64,000 bases of DNA from Dendrolimus kikuchii. Lineage: Eukaryota > Arthropoda > Insecta > Lepidoptera > Lasiocampidae. The notes under the pieces are model-generated. The model had not been told where the DNA came from. It did not search any database and saw only the letters and a list, made by a program, of their open reading frames with translations. The stretch covers positions 25,409,051 to 25,473,050 of the forward strand of contig CM034391.1 in assembly GCA_019925095.2 (NCBI GenBank), in the 5' to 3' direction. The translations under genes and the position numbers were made by a program. Below, piece after piece: positions 43,081 to 54,776 of this stretch (positions within the stretch are counted from its first letter, which is position 1; every line of letters starts with the position of its first letter).

Positions 43081-43261
43081 AGTCGCGGGCACAGATAACA
43101 ACACATAAAAATATCGTATGTATATATATTAGGAATAGAAACATTTTAAATATTTAGAACCCGGTGCAGCGCCACCTACTAGATCCATTTGCGAATGTAA
43201 ACCATCCCGGGAACCATACAAACACACACAATTTTTTTTATCAAAATTAGTCCAGCAGTTT

Positions 43262-43605
43262 ATTTATTGAAGTGAAACTTCTATATAGACGGGGTCTTAG
43301 GATTTTTATGTCACGAAAAAGCGTTACGGCCGCGTGGGGGCGCGGCATAAATTTATACTAGACGCGGTGAGAGGCGGCATAATTTTAGAGTAGACTACGG
43401 ATGCGTTTTTTGGTTCCGAATCGAATCCAGCTTTTTGTTTGATAAAATAAAATATGTTTAAATAAAAAATGCATTCATTAAAATGTACCTAACCTACCAA
43501 ACCAAATCACAATTTGCAGTAAACCTGCGAAAAATCGAAATGTGTGCTGGGAAATATAGTAGAAGTAAAACTTCAACGGACAAGTGGAAAAACGAATGGA
43601 TAGAG
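43262..43605 (+). mobile_element. Unclassified dispersed repeat, copy 2 of the 25.1-kb type
   Basis: Same order of blocks as 25105-25460, ending with a single CAACGGACAAGTGGAAAAACG unit. It runs into a LINE 3' end. 43140-43255, just before, is a ggtaggtggcgctg Helitron fragment in inverse orientation. Confidence 0.7.
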
Positions 43606-43835
43606 TTAGAAATGAGGATATTGTCGCAGGACCGATGGCCGATGGAGCAGACGCGTCCTGTAGTAGAGACCTCGTCTCGGTAAACGTAGTGTCAGACGCC
43701 CTCCAGTCCGATGGACTGACGACACGCACAAGGTCGCCGTTAGCGCTGCATGAGGAAAGCAGAGGACCGTAATGAATGGCGCCGACTTGGGGAGGCCTAC
43801 GTCTAGCAGTGAACGGTGATTAGCTGACGACAAAA
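43606..43835 (+). pseudogene. RTE-like LINE 3' relic (DRIRNEDI...GEAYVQQ family)
   Basis: In shifting frames it gives RVRNEDI, DGRWS-like and LGEAYV-like sequence, ending CTTGGGGAGGCCTACGTCTA. A longer copy is at 60.4 kb. Several frameshifts. Confidence 0.6.
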
Positions 43836-43863
43836 ACTGAATAATTGCTTATCCTTTAATGCA

Positions 43864-44223
43864 TACATACATACATACATACATAACTTCACGCCAGTTC
43901 CCTTGCGGGGTAGGCACGAAGAACACAGTGCCATTTAGGCTTATTCTTACACACCTCACTTGCCTCTTTGACATTCATAACTCTTGTCATGCAAGCTCGT
44001 CTATTCTTAAGGCTCCTGACATCACCTTCTGCTAGTACACGATCAATTTGATCACGGAAGGTGTGTCGTGGCCTTCCACGACTTCTGCATCCATCCACTT
44101 TTGCATTGTATATCTGTTTAGTCATTCTTTCATCATGCATTCTTTCCACATGCCCAAACCACCGGAGCATTCCTTTCCTTACCTTCACCCCGACACTCTC
44201 TTTCAGACCAACTCTCTTTCTCT
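43864..44223 (-). pseudogene. RTE-like LINE 3' end, copy 11
   Basis: 99 codons without stop on the minus strand: KVRKGMLRWFGHVERMHDER to LRAYPARELA, plus a five-unit TGTA-type tail. TTTAATGCA flanks both sides (43855-43863 and 44224-44232). Confidence 0.9.
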
Positions 44224-44289
44224 TTTAATGCAATTTAATTAAACATTTCTGATGCTAAATAGAAATGTAGTAGGTGCCCCGTAGAGGGT

Positions 44290-44770
44290 GGAGGAGCGAG
44301 ATGGAATGCTCCTCCGTCTCAAAGAAAGATCTTCTAGCGAGGCTAGTGTTGTTTTTTTTTATTGGACTTGATTTTATGTTGTTGGTCCGAAGACCTTACA
44401 ACTTTACCGGGGTCTTTCGGGCGAGTGAGCTCGAGGGAGCTCCCTAAGGAGTTTTTACCTCGGCTGAACTGTTGCCATGAGAGGGGGATGAATTTAATGA
44501 TGCCCACGATAGGGCGACACAAAGCACTAATTGAGAACGGGCGACGGGTAATAGGGGAAGGATCCCGGCGGGCCGGGATCGGTGGTTCGCGGCGGCCTAC
44601 GCTATCTTACTGCCGTTTCGCAACGTGTTATGGCTGGGAGAGAAGAAACGGTGTAAGAAACTTCCCAGGCCCATGTGTTATAGTTGAAAATTTGTATATA
44701 TTATTTGTATGTTTCGGGAAACGCTTGTGACATCAATTATTGCACAGCGCCATCTATTGGCTTATAAGTG
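44290..44770 (-). mobile_element. Unclassified dispersed repeat, copy 2 of the 20.0-kb type
   Basis: Inverse of 20034-20220 at both ends (GAGCGAGATGGAATGCTCCT and CAGCGCCATCTATTGGCTTA), with ~300 additional GC-rich bases between them. The 122-codon plus frame within it (RPTLSYCRFATCYGWERRNG) is probably repeat-derived. Confidence 0.55.
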
Positions 44771-44774
44771 TTCC

Positions 44775-45975
44775 ACTACAGAAAGGAGCTCTTAATTGCC
44801 TATCTTTTAACAAAAAATAATATAATTTAACCTTTAAAACAAAAGCCGTGATACCATCTCTGTATTCCCAGTTATTTTTGTATATTTTTTGACTAAAAGA
44901 CAATCGGTTCAGATATATGCAATTCGTATGTTAAGTAGGTATTCCAGTACACTGGCCTTTTCGAGGCTTATGTGAAAAGATAGTGCTGTACCCGAATATT
45001 TAAACCGAAACAATTTTTTTTAAATAAGAATCTTGATTATTTTTTTGACTTTAATAATAGGTCACAATTATTCTATGCGTGGATTTAAGAAATAAGAAGC
45101 TAACTACTAATTAAAGGTTATAAGTGTCTGCAATAAAAATAATCGTGCAAATCGCCCTTTCCTCACCAAACAAGAACGTCTCGAATCCATCTCGATGAGG
45201 TCCCTTGAGGACTGATGTGATGGAAATTGATCATTCCTCAGGTAAATTTGTACTTGTTAAAGAGAATTGCAACGTCGTGTCGTACGTACTTCTTGCTGCA
45301 TTCGTCGAAAAACCACCAGCCTCTATAAAAATTATTACGATTAATTTTAGTTCCAACAGTTTAGTTGTGTTGTAATGCTTCTGTAGCCTACCTGTGTAAT
45401 TAAAGATTTTTATTTATTTTACTAAATATTAAGTTAGGACATGTCAATAAATAAATAAGCCATGAAAAAAAATTGATTATCCGTTGCGTTGCACGATTAT
45501 AAAAGTAATTAAATAAATTTTAGTTTAATTATAACATAAAAGAAAATAAGTAGTCAATAGTTATTCTTCTTTCACTTTTGAAAATTACATTAAATTTTCA
45601 AAAAATAAAAAATCAATCAAACATAAAAAAAAATTAGACCAATACAGACACCTTAAAAGAAATTTGTTTTGACAAAATGTTGACTCATTTTGTAATAAAC
45701 GATATGTTTTCTATCATAAAACAACATAAGGGTTTGTAAAATTTCAAAAATACGTCTTCAATAATAAAGCATCAGTGAATTAAAAAAAATCGCATTCTAG
45801 GCCTACAAGTTATGTATAACAGATTATAATTGTGGTTCGCTTATTTAGATCTTAATGAATCTTTCGATAAATATAGTCTTAACAAGTGAATAAAGGCGGT
45901 TCTTAGCCTGCAAATGAAAGGAAAATTATTTAAAATGTCAAACAATTTACTAATTAACTTATAAATTTAATAAAT
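44775..45975. other. No recognisable feature
   Basis: 1.2 kb of AT-rich sequence with no long frame, repeat boundary or tandem array. The emptiest stretch of the window. Confidence 0.55.
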
Positions 45976-45979
45976 ATAC

Positions 45980-46514
45980 TTTTATGAGTTAGCAGGACTC
46001 GAATTAAAATGCCGTTGGAATTATTATAGAGTTTATTAGAACTGTACAAACACGTATAACACAGGTACAAATATAACCGAATACAGAATGCAGAAGGTCG
46101 TAATTCAATAAAACGTGCAAGTCCTTCACTATTAGGTTCCCGTTTGTAGACACGTCACGCCTTGATCGTGGTTCTCGCTCGACTGCCCCCTCTCCCTATC
46201 AGGCTGTTGTTTTATACATCGTGGTTCTCGCTCGACTGCCCCCTTTTCCTATCAGCCCGTCGTTTTATACGTCACAAATACAGATGTGCCCGTATCGTAG
46301 TCGACGTAATCCGCAGCACCTGGCTAATGATTCGGCCGCAAGCCATAAATGAGTACAATAAAACAATTGGCTGTTATCTAGAAACGTATGCCAATAAATA
46401 ATTAAACAAAATAAGACGATAATAAAAGAATTACAAGTAGTTCAAATGCCGACAGGTAATAAAATATGTTTTAACAGATATGCAGGTGGAATTTGTTTTT
46501 GTTAAGTTGTAACA
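45980..46514 (+). mobile_element. Solo LTR, 535 bp, ATAC duplication
   Basis: Starts TTTTATGAGTTAGCAGGAC (changed from TGTTACGAG) and ends AAGTTGTAACA. ATAC lies on both sides (45976-45979 and 46515-46518). It contains a ~54-bp tandem duplication (ATCGTGGTTCTCGCTCGACT appears at 46158 and 46218). Confidence 0.85.
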
Positions 46515-46519
46515 ATACT

Positions 46520-47205
46520 CATAAAATTAACTCAATCATTTTAGGGAGTTAACAGGCAAATAAAATACGAAAATACAAGGCTTATAAGTTAGAACGTATT
46601 TAATAAGAAACACGAAGTGAGTATTTTATATTATTAACATTGGTTTAGCGACTAATAAATATTATCATGATTTCATAATCGAGTAAATTACGAGTCGATA
46701 TGATAATAAAATTGACTGATAATCGAATAAATCGAAATTGATTATTTTGGGGCGTTAAAGAGCGAAGAAAAAAGTCAGAAAGAACATAGAAAATTATAAA
46801 AGGAATTAATAATGTAGTGGATATTGTACGATAAAATTGATTAAAATCACAATATAATTGAATGTATAATATGATAATATTTTTATGAAAAAACTAGTTA
46901 AATTCGACTCACCGCTACCTCGTTGCAGATTTTTAATTTGAAATGAATGAAATGCAGTATCATATAGCTCTACACTCTGAAATTTGTTGAAATGTTGATT
47001 TGATTGACATTCACGATTTTACGGTGACCTTTATACGAATAATTGTGAATCGCGGGAGCTTGAATACAAGCGTTTGATAGCAAACCCTACAATCACTAAA
47101 GTTGGGACCCTCTATTAAGCCACATTTGGCATCTATCAACTGATTTTAATAGTTACGGGAATTGTCGATGATGATATAATTACATATTGGAATCGATATA
47201 GGAAG
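46520..47205. other. No recognisable feature
   Basis: AT-rich, no frame or element ends. Confidence 0.5.
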
Positions 47206-47209
47206 TTAC

Positions 47210-47525
47210 ACATTTTTTTTAATTGCAGGAGATTAGCAGACAGGCAGACGGCCCACTTGATGGAAAGTGGTTACCATCGCCTATGGACATTTTCAATAGC
47301 AAAGTTGCTACAAATGCGCTGCTGCTCTCTTAAAGGAAACTGGAACCTGGTCACTAATGCCGGAACACAACTCAAGGTTGTTACGGCGACATACTTTAGA
47401 CCAGGGGTGGTAGCCATCCAGTAGGGCAAATGCCCTACCACCGGGCTGTTGGTTGTTTTGTCGCCTCTTACGACAGGCCGCCCGGCCGCAGGAAATTGTA
47501 TTCGTTCTCCGTTCCTGCACGGACA
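47210..47525 (-). mobile_element. Z repeat, copy 10 (full length)
   Basis: TTTTTTTAATTGCAGGAG to CTCCGTTCCTGCACGGACA on the plus strand, i.e. the entire Z unit inverted. Confidence 0.85.
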
Positions 47526-47685
47526 TTACCGAATCTATTAAAATAAAACGGTTTGTTATGTTAAAAATATATTTTACATTTCGCTGCCTTTTTATCTTTA
47601 AAATGTAGAAAATATGCATAACTTAATTATGACTTTTGTTTAAAATTTTCAACTTTATATCAATATCCTATGACATCACTAATAT

Positions 47686-47967
47686 ATATGCTCCGGTGGT
47701 TCGGTCATGTGGAAAGAATGACTAAACAGATATACAATGCAAAAGTGGATGGATGCAGAAGTCGTGGAAGGCCACGACACACCTTTCATGATCAAATTGA
47801 TCATGTACTAGCAGAAGGTGATATCAGGAGCCTTAAGAACAGTCGAGCGACCAGAGCTATGAATGTCAAAGAAGCAAGTGAGGTGTGTAAGAATAAGCCT
47901 GAATGTCGCTCTGTTGTTCATGCCTACCCTGCAAGGGAACTGGCGTGAAGTTATGTATGTATGTATC
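47686..47967 (+). pseudogene. RTE-like LINE 3' end, copy 12
   Basis: MLRWFGHVERMTKQIYNAKV to HAYPARELA with a small in-frame loss (HDER missing) and TGTA tail. Target duplication unclear. Confidence 0.85.
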
Positions 47968-48094
47968 GCTATTATTAAAAAAGTGTTCACAAATATAACG
48001 TTGTCATGTGTAAAGTTTTTAAATACGTTTTAATTTGATATAAATGATTTTGATACTGTTACAAAGTTAAGTCGTCAGTTAATGTATATATTAT

Positions 48095-48392
48095 ACATTA
48101 ATGTCCCAAATATCCCACTGCTGGGCTTGGGCCTCCCGTTATTGGAGAATGGACAGTATACCCGACACACTTGTCTAAGGCGACTTGATAGGTTTGCCAC
48201 ATCGGTTATCTCGATGTGCAGGTTGCAGCACGATGTTTACCTTCATCGTTATTAGCACGTGGTAATTGTAACAATATGCACATTAGGTCAGAAAACTGCC
48301 TGAGGGGACCATGCGCTCCGGCCAGGATCAAACCCGCACCCCTTGAGTCTCGGACGCGTGCGCTAGCCATTACGCTACCACGACTTCTAATG
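48095..48392 (-). mobile_element. SINE family A, nearly complete
   Basis: On the minus strand: GTCGTGGTAGCGTAATGGCT head, GGGTTTGATCCTGGCC B-box region (one change), the TGCACATTGTTAC-like body, and the GCCCAGCAGTGGGATATTTG end. The ATT tail seen at 60.3 kb is lost. Confidence 0.8.
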
Positions 48393-48399
48393 AGAAACG

Positions 48400-49120
48400 G
48401 AGCTTCATAACTCTTCAGCTCACTATTAGCACATATGTGTCCGCGATGAGAGTGCAAATCGCGTTTGAGCACGTGATCATTTTTGTGTTGTTGTCTCACT
48501 CTGTTCATATAGGATTTGTATGAAATGGGTATATTTTCTTGGTATATTACGAGATAGTGATAGGCAATCAGGCAATCTCCGCGGGTAGGGGATTATGTGC
48601 TCAATGTATGACCATCCCTTATTCCCCAATTAAGAACTGGTGCCCAGAGAATATAGAACCTTGCACTTACCTCGCAGTCAGCCACCAGCCCACGTTCTAC
48701 CGTTGCTTTCTCACGTGGCGATAAAGGTGGCAAAGTCCTTCTATACGAGCCCCGGGGCGCAAGGGACGCAGATACACTGATCACTTAAGTTTATTTATGG
48801 TTGAGGCGAATGTCCTAGTAATTAACTACTGGACGCGGAAATCTTTGATAGCTACTATATGTATTTATGCGGGTGCGATACTACTTTGTGTGCGTCGCGG
48901 TAGCGTGGCGTTTGGCAACGTACTGTACTCACGCGCCGAGCGAGCGGCGGCAACATACGGGGGTTGCAAGACGCTATAAATCCAAGACACAATTGGTAAT
49001 TGGGAAATAAGTGGCGCCAACAGATAGTGCTAGTCTTGCGGCTTTTTGGTATATCGATAATAGTTTTAAGGGTTAAAAGGGCTTACCTTATAATACATCC
49101 TATTATTATAATCCTATTAT
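48400..49120. other. No recognisable gene; GC-richer 48.7-49.0 kb
   Basis: 48880-48975 has several CG dinucleotides (GTGCGTCGCGGTAGCGTGGC). I see no TATA, initiator or reading frame that would justify a promoter call. Confidence 0.4.
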
Positions 49121-49126
49121 AATCTA

Positions 49127-49449
49127 TCCGTGCAGGAACGGAGAAAGAATACAATTTCCTGCGGCCGGGCGGCCTGTCGTAAGAGGCGACTTAACAACCC
49201 ACAGCCAGGTGGTAGGGCATTTGCCCGACTGGATGGCTACCACCCCTGGTCTAGAGTATGTCGCCATAACAACCTTGAGTTGTGTTTCGGCATTAGTGAC
49301 CAGGTTCCAGTCTCCCTTAAGAGAGCAGCAGCGCATTTGTAGCAACTTTGGTGGTGCAAATGTCCATAGGCGATGGTAACCGCTTTCCATCAAGTGGGTC
49401 GTCTGCCTGTCTGCTGAACTCATGCAATAAAAATAAAATTAAAAAAAAC
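49127..49449 (+). mobile_element. Z repeat, copy 11 (best-preserved reference)
   Basis: ATCCGTGCAGGAACGGAGAA to CATGCAATAAAAATAAAATT. All internal blocks are intact. The antisense frame (49423-49124) is open for 99 codons. Confidence 0.9.
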
Positions 49450-49740
49450 ATGTAACTCGATAATATCGAGTGATATTTTCGACTTGTGTCCCATCACTAG
49501 GTAAACAATCCAAAGTTCTCGTGTCACCGTTTACCCTCATTGCGAGATTATTGCGTGCGGAATTTCGTGTTTCTTTTATTCTAAAAGGGTTCAATGTTAT
49601 GCAACGGAGTGTTGGGACATTCAACGTAAATGTACCAACTTTAGGCAGCTTTGCTTGCAAAATATCTAAAAAGCTTTCTACTACGGCGGCAGTTTTCTGT
49701 ACCTACAAAAGGAACAAATATAGGTTTATTTCTAAATTGA

Positions 49741-50225
49741 TCTATATATTAATACGTGAAGCAAAAACTTTGTATAGTGCGATCCAAATAAGAATAGGAA
49801 TGTCAATAACCTCTACCTGTCAAATGTCACTTGAAAAGTATGGTTTGCAAAAAACTTATTTGCATATCAATAATAAATAGTCTTACATCAAATTTAAATA
49901 AAAAGGTTAAATTAGTATTAATTGTCTTAATTATAATCTAGTCACAATATGGCGCAAAGTCGATCCTATTCTCATTTGAATCGCACTATACCCCTTTTTA
50001 CGATAATTGCGCGGACGGAGGAGTATGAAATTTCGCACACATTAGTTTATATAGAGAAGGAGTGCAGAATGCTAATATTTTTTTTTAAATTATGCATAAA
50101 AAATACATTAAATCAATAAATAAAAACATACAGACACTACCATGTATTTGACACACACATGAATATATACTCTTTTGTTTATTGTTAAAGTCAAATTAAC
50201 AGTGTAGCCTTAGCGAAATCTGTGA
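49741..50225 (+). mobile_element. Helitron-like element H2, copy 4, interrupted and 3'-truncated
   Basis: The 5' end TCTATATATTAATACGTG is intact. The sequence TTTGTACCCC expected at base ~33 is split by a 214-bp TIR element. The 3' end breaks at GAAATCTGTGAT, where Z sequence starts. Confidence 0.8.
49775..49988. mobile_element. 214-bp mariner-like MITE
   Basis: Ends TAGTGCGATCCAAATAAG and, inverted, TAGTGCGATTCAAATGAG. The match continues through AATAGGA. TA is duplicated (49773-49774, 49989-49990). The host copies at 19.2, 21.7 and 23.6 kb lack the insert. Confidence 0.85.
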
Positions 50226-50428
50226 TGGCTACCACCCCTGGTCTAATGTATGTCGCCATAACAACCTTGAGTTGTGTCCCGGTATTAGTGACCAAGTTCC
50301 AGTCTCCCTTAAGAGGGCAGCAGCGCATTAGTAGCTTTGGTGTTGCTAATGTCCATAGGCGATGGTAACCGCTACCCATCAAGTGGGCCGTCCGCCTGTC
50401 TGCTGAACTCCTGCAATAAAAAAAATAT
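50223..50428 (+). mobile_element. Z repeat, copy 12 (5'-truncated)
   Basis: Begins GATGGCTACCACCCCTGG and ends CCTGCAATAAAAAAAATA. The left junction with H2 shares GAT. Confidence 0.8.
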
Positions 50429-50429
50429 A

Positions 50430-50905
50430 TCTTTGTTAAACCAACTTCCATACGCGTATTATAAATACAACGTCTTTTAACACATTTGCGAGAAAACAGT
50501 AAATATAAGTAATGAAACAAACAATTTCAATATCATTCGGAAAGTCGCAAAAATCTTTGACGGTTCTAATATGAAAATAGCATGCATTTGCACATGGCGC
50601 CACGACCGTGGTGAAAATTAAAAGTACGTCTTTTGTCACATTTTATCAAAAGGGCTTCCAAGGAGGTTCGATCATTCAGCGTATTTATTCTCGTAAAGTG
50701 AAACTCCTTGGTGGAATTGAATTTAAAAAGCAACAGTAAAGTATGCGTACAATAGTATGTGTAGTAAACAGATACTTAGGTGAGCAACCTATTTCACCGC
50801 ACGTTCCGTTGTGTGGTGCGAAATTTTTAACTTCGAAAAATTTATTTAACAGGCTTCGTAAATGAATTTTTTGGGAAAATATATTTTTTTTTTATGTTTG
50901 CTTGT
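50430..50905. other. No recognisable feature
   Basis: AT-rich, no supported element. Confidence 0.45.
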
Positions 50906-50909
50906 AGGT

Positions 50910-50985
50910 AAATTGGAAAACGGATCCACTTGATGGCAAGTGGTTGCCGTCGCCCATGGACATCTGCAACACCAAGGGAGCTGAT
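50910..50985 (-). mobile_element. Z repeat, copy 13 (fragment)
   Basis: CCACTTGATGGCAAGTGGTT...CGCCCATGGACATCTGCAAC is antisense Z. Confidence 0.65.
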
Positions 50986-51068
50986 GCGTTACATTCGTCG
51001 TTGAGACTTTAAATATCTGTTTATTTTTTGAAGAGCCCCATATTGTAGCACACTGCGAAAACTACTAA

Positions 51069-51365
51069 TTGAGAATCTCGTGGCCGAGCCTAACATAATA
51101 GGAGAAATAAAAGCTCACCGCCTCCGCTGGCTCGGTTACGTAGAACGGATGGGAGAGGATCGCAGCGTGAGGAAAGCATATTTGGGACGGCCGGTAGGTC
51201 GGCCGTCCTAAATATCGCTGGAAGGACAGAGTAGAAGCGGACCTGTCGGAGCCAGTAATTGCCAAGAAACCGCACAGGACCGAGAAAAGTGGCATATTCT
51301 CGTTTCGGAGGCCAAGACCCACTTTGGGTCGCTGAGCTAACGGAGTAATAAGTAAGTAAGTAAGT
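51069..51365 (+). pseudogene. LINE 3' end with GTAA tail
   Basis: PNIIGEIKAHRLRWLGYVER, MGEDRSVRKAYLGRPVG, then (after a frameshift at a GGACGGCCGGTAGGTC palindrome) KYRWKDRVEADLS, ETAQDREKWHIL-like sequence and AKTHFGS. The tail is (GTAA)n. Same family as 15.87 kb. Confidence 0.75.
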
Positions 51366-51369
51366 AAGT

Positions 51370-52044
51370 GAAAACTACAGGAGAGAGATCATTCCATAGT
51401 TTGCTCATATATACCATGATTGAGCGAGTGGACGACTTTCAGGTGTCAAGGAAATGTGGATGAACTCCCAGTCGCCGGTGATTGGTGCGAAGATTATTTT
51501 CTTTCTTTCAAAATAGCTACAGAATCCTAAAAATAAATGCAAATAATATTTAAGTATAGTTAAATATAAAACAACCAAGTCACGTATTAACCACGTTGCA
51601 ACTTTTATTTGTTTTTATTTAAGAAGTCAACGCTGTAATACAGTCGAGACTCAGTGTCATTGGCTTTATAAAAGAGAAATTCTGAAGACAACGTTTGCCT
51701 CTTACTTTATATTAAAAACTATCAGTACATAGCTACACTTCGCTCGCGTTACCATAACGAAGTATTTATTAGTGCATTGCAACGGCAGCACTCATTTGGA
51801 TAATGAGTTTAAAAATATAAAAAAATGGTGGGGAGATGGGATAATTCAGACAAGTAGATTTCGAAAATTCACTTTTGGAATTTTTGCCTGTCTGTCTCTC
51901 AGTAAGAGCATGACCTGAAAACTACTGAACGAATTAAAATACAACTCGACACATAATATTATGTTCTGAATATAATATAGCCAAAAAAGTGGCACTGAGA
52001 TTCTGTTTTTGAAGTGAACACTACTTTAGGCACGTTGTACACTT
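51370..52044. other. Unassigned; TE-like phrases
   Basis: 51360-51500 resembles the ATTCCATAG...GTGTCAAGG...CTCCCAGTCGCCGG type of repeat seen near 3.8 kb. 51895-51950 (CTGTCTGTCTCTCAG, GAAAACTACTGAACGAATT) is Helitron-like. No boundaries. Confidence 0.4.
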
Positions 52045-53051
52045 TTGGGATTAGCAAAAAGCATTGAACTCTCGTGACGGTCACGCTCAGAAACATATAT
52101 AGAGATGTTTGTGTATATGTATATATATGTTTTGGGATAGGGAAAAAATCAATGAACTTGCTTGACAGTCATATTCAGATACATAGACAACATGCTCAGA
52201 TGTATATACAGATGTATGTGTATATGTATATAGATGTCTTGGGATCGGGAAAAGGCACTGAACTCGCATGAAGGTCACGCTGAGAAACATATATATAGAG
52301 ATGTTTGTGTATATGTATATATATGTTTTGGGATAGGGAAAAAATCAATGAACTTGTTTGACAGTCATGTTCAGATACATAGACAACATGCTCAGATGTA
52401 TATACAGATGTATGTGTATATGTATATAGATGTCTTGGGATGGGGAAAAGGCACTGAACTCGCATGAAGGTCACGCTGAGAAACATATATATAGAGATGT
52501 TTGTGTATATGTATATATATGTTTTGGGATAGGGAAAAAATCAATGAACTTGCTTGACAGTCATGTTCAGATACACAGACAACAAGCTCAGATGTATATA
52601 CAGATGTATGTGTATATGTATATAGATGTCTTGGGATGGGGAAAAGGCACTGAACTCGCATGGAGGTCACGCTCAGAAACATATATATAGAGATGTTTGT
52701 GTATATGTATATATATGTTTTGGGATAGGGAAAAAATCAATGAACTTGCTTGACAGTCATGTTCAGATACATAGACAAAATGCTCAGATGTATATACAGA
52801 TGTATGTGTATATGTATATAGATGTCTTGGGATGGGGAAAAGGCACTGAACTCGCATGAAGGTCACGCTGAGAAACATATATATAGAGATGTTTGTGTAT
52901 ATGTATATATATGTTTTGGGATAGGGAAAAAATCAATGAACTTGCTTGACAGTCATGTTCAGATACATAGACAACATGCTCAGATGTATATACAGATGTA
53001 TGTGTATATGTATATAGATGTCTTGGGATGGGGAAAAGGCACTGAACTCGC

Positions 53052-54221
53052 ATGAAGGTCACGCTCAGAAACATATATAGAGATGTTTGTGTATATGTGT
53101 ATAGATGTTTTGGAATGGGGAAAACATCAATGAACTTGCTTGACAGTCATGTTCAGATACACAGACAACAAGCTCAGATGTATATACAGATGTATGTGTA
53201 TATGTATATAGATGTCTTGGGATGGGGAAAAGGCACTGAACTCGCATGGAGGTCACGCTCAGAAACATATATATAGAGATGTTTGTGTATATGTATATAT
53301 ATGTTTTGGGATAGGGAAAAAATCAATGAACTTGCTTGACAGTCATGTTCAGATACATAGACAACATGCTCAGATGTATATACAGATGTATGTGTATATG
53401 TATATAGATGTCTTGGGATCGGGAAAAGGCACTGAACTCGCATGAAGGTCACGCTCAGAAACATATATATAGAGATGTTTGTGTATATGTATATATATGT
53501 TTTGGGATAGGGAAAAAATCAATGAACTTGCTTGACAGTCATGTTCAGATACATAGACAACATGCTCAGATGTATATACAGATGTATGTGTATATGTATA
53601 TAGAGTCTTGGGATGGGGAAAAGGCACTGAACTCGCATGAAGGTCACGCTCAGAAACATATATAGAGATGTTTGTGTATATGTGTATAGATGTTTTGGAA
53701 TGGGGAAAACATCAATGAACTTGCTTGACAGTCATGTTCAGATACACAGACAACAAGCTCAGATGTATATACAGATGTATGTGTATATGTATATAGATGT
53801 CTTGGGATGGGGAAAAGGCACTGAACTCGCATGGAGGTCACGCTCAGAAACATATATATAGAGATGTTTGTGTATATGTATATATATGTTTTGGGATAGG
53901 GAAAAAATCAATGAACTTGCTTGACAGTCATGTTCAGATACATAGACAACATGCTCAGATGTATATACAGATGTATGTGTATATGTATATAGATGTCTTG
54001 GGATCGGGAAAAGGCACTGAACTCGCATGAAGGTCACGCTCAGAAACATATATATAGAGATGTTTGTGTATATGTATATATATGTTTTGGGATAGGGAAA
54101 AAATCAATGAACTTGCTTGACAGTTATGTTCAGATACATAGACAACATGCTCAGATTTATATACAGATGTATGTGTATATGTATATAGATGTCTTGGGAT
54201 CGGGAAAAGGCACTGAACTCG
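53052..54221. repeat. 585-bp (three-unit) direct duplication within the satellite
   Basis: A variant unit with TATGTGTATAGATGTTTTGG and GGGGAAAACATCAATG occurs at ~53090 and again ~585 bases later. The following units keep the same private changes (ACACAGACAACAAGC, GCATGGAGGTCACG). Confidence 0.9.
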
Positions 54222-54776
54222 CATGAAGGTCGTGCTCAGAAACATATATATAGAGATGTTTGTGTATATGTATATATATGTTTTGGGATAGGGAAAATAT
54301 CAATGAACTTGCTTGACAGTCATGTTCAGATACATAGACAACATGCTCAGATGTATATACAGATGTATGTGTATATGTATATAGATGTCTTGGGATCGGG
54401 AAAAGGCACTGAACTCGCATGAAGGTCACGCTCAGAAACATATATATAGAGATGTTTGTGTATATGTATATATATGTTTTGGGATAGGGAAAAAATCAAT
54501 GAACTTGCTTGACAGTTATGTTCAGATACATAGACAACATGCTCAGATTTATATACAGATGTATGTGTATATGTATATAGATGTCTTGGGATCGGGAAAA
54601 GGCACTGAACTCGCATGAAGGTCGTGCTCAGAAACATATATATAGAGATGTTTGTGTATATGTATATATATGTTTTGGGATAGGGAAAATATCAATGAAC
54701 TTGCTTGACAGTCATGTTCAGATACATAGACAACATGCTCAGATGTATATACAGATGTATGTGTATATTTATATAG
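53993..54776. repeat. 392-bp (two-unit) direct duplication within the satellite
   Basis: The private variants GACAGTTATGTTCAG, CTCAGATTTATATAC, AAGGTCGTGCTCAG and GGGAAAATATCAATG occur in the same order in 53993-54384 and 54385-54776. Confidence 0.9.

Noticed and set aside
48880..48975. CpG-containing promoter
   Set aside because: Some CG dinucleotides only. No TATA, initiator or downstream gene supports it.
49470..49880. 136-codon plus-strand frame as a gene
   Set aside because: It crosses the H2 5' end and the nested MITE. The frame is fortuitous.
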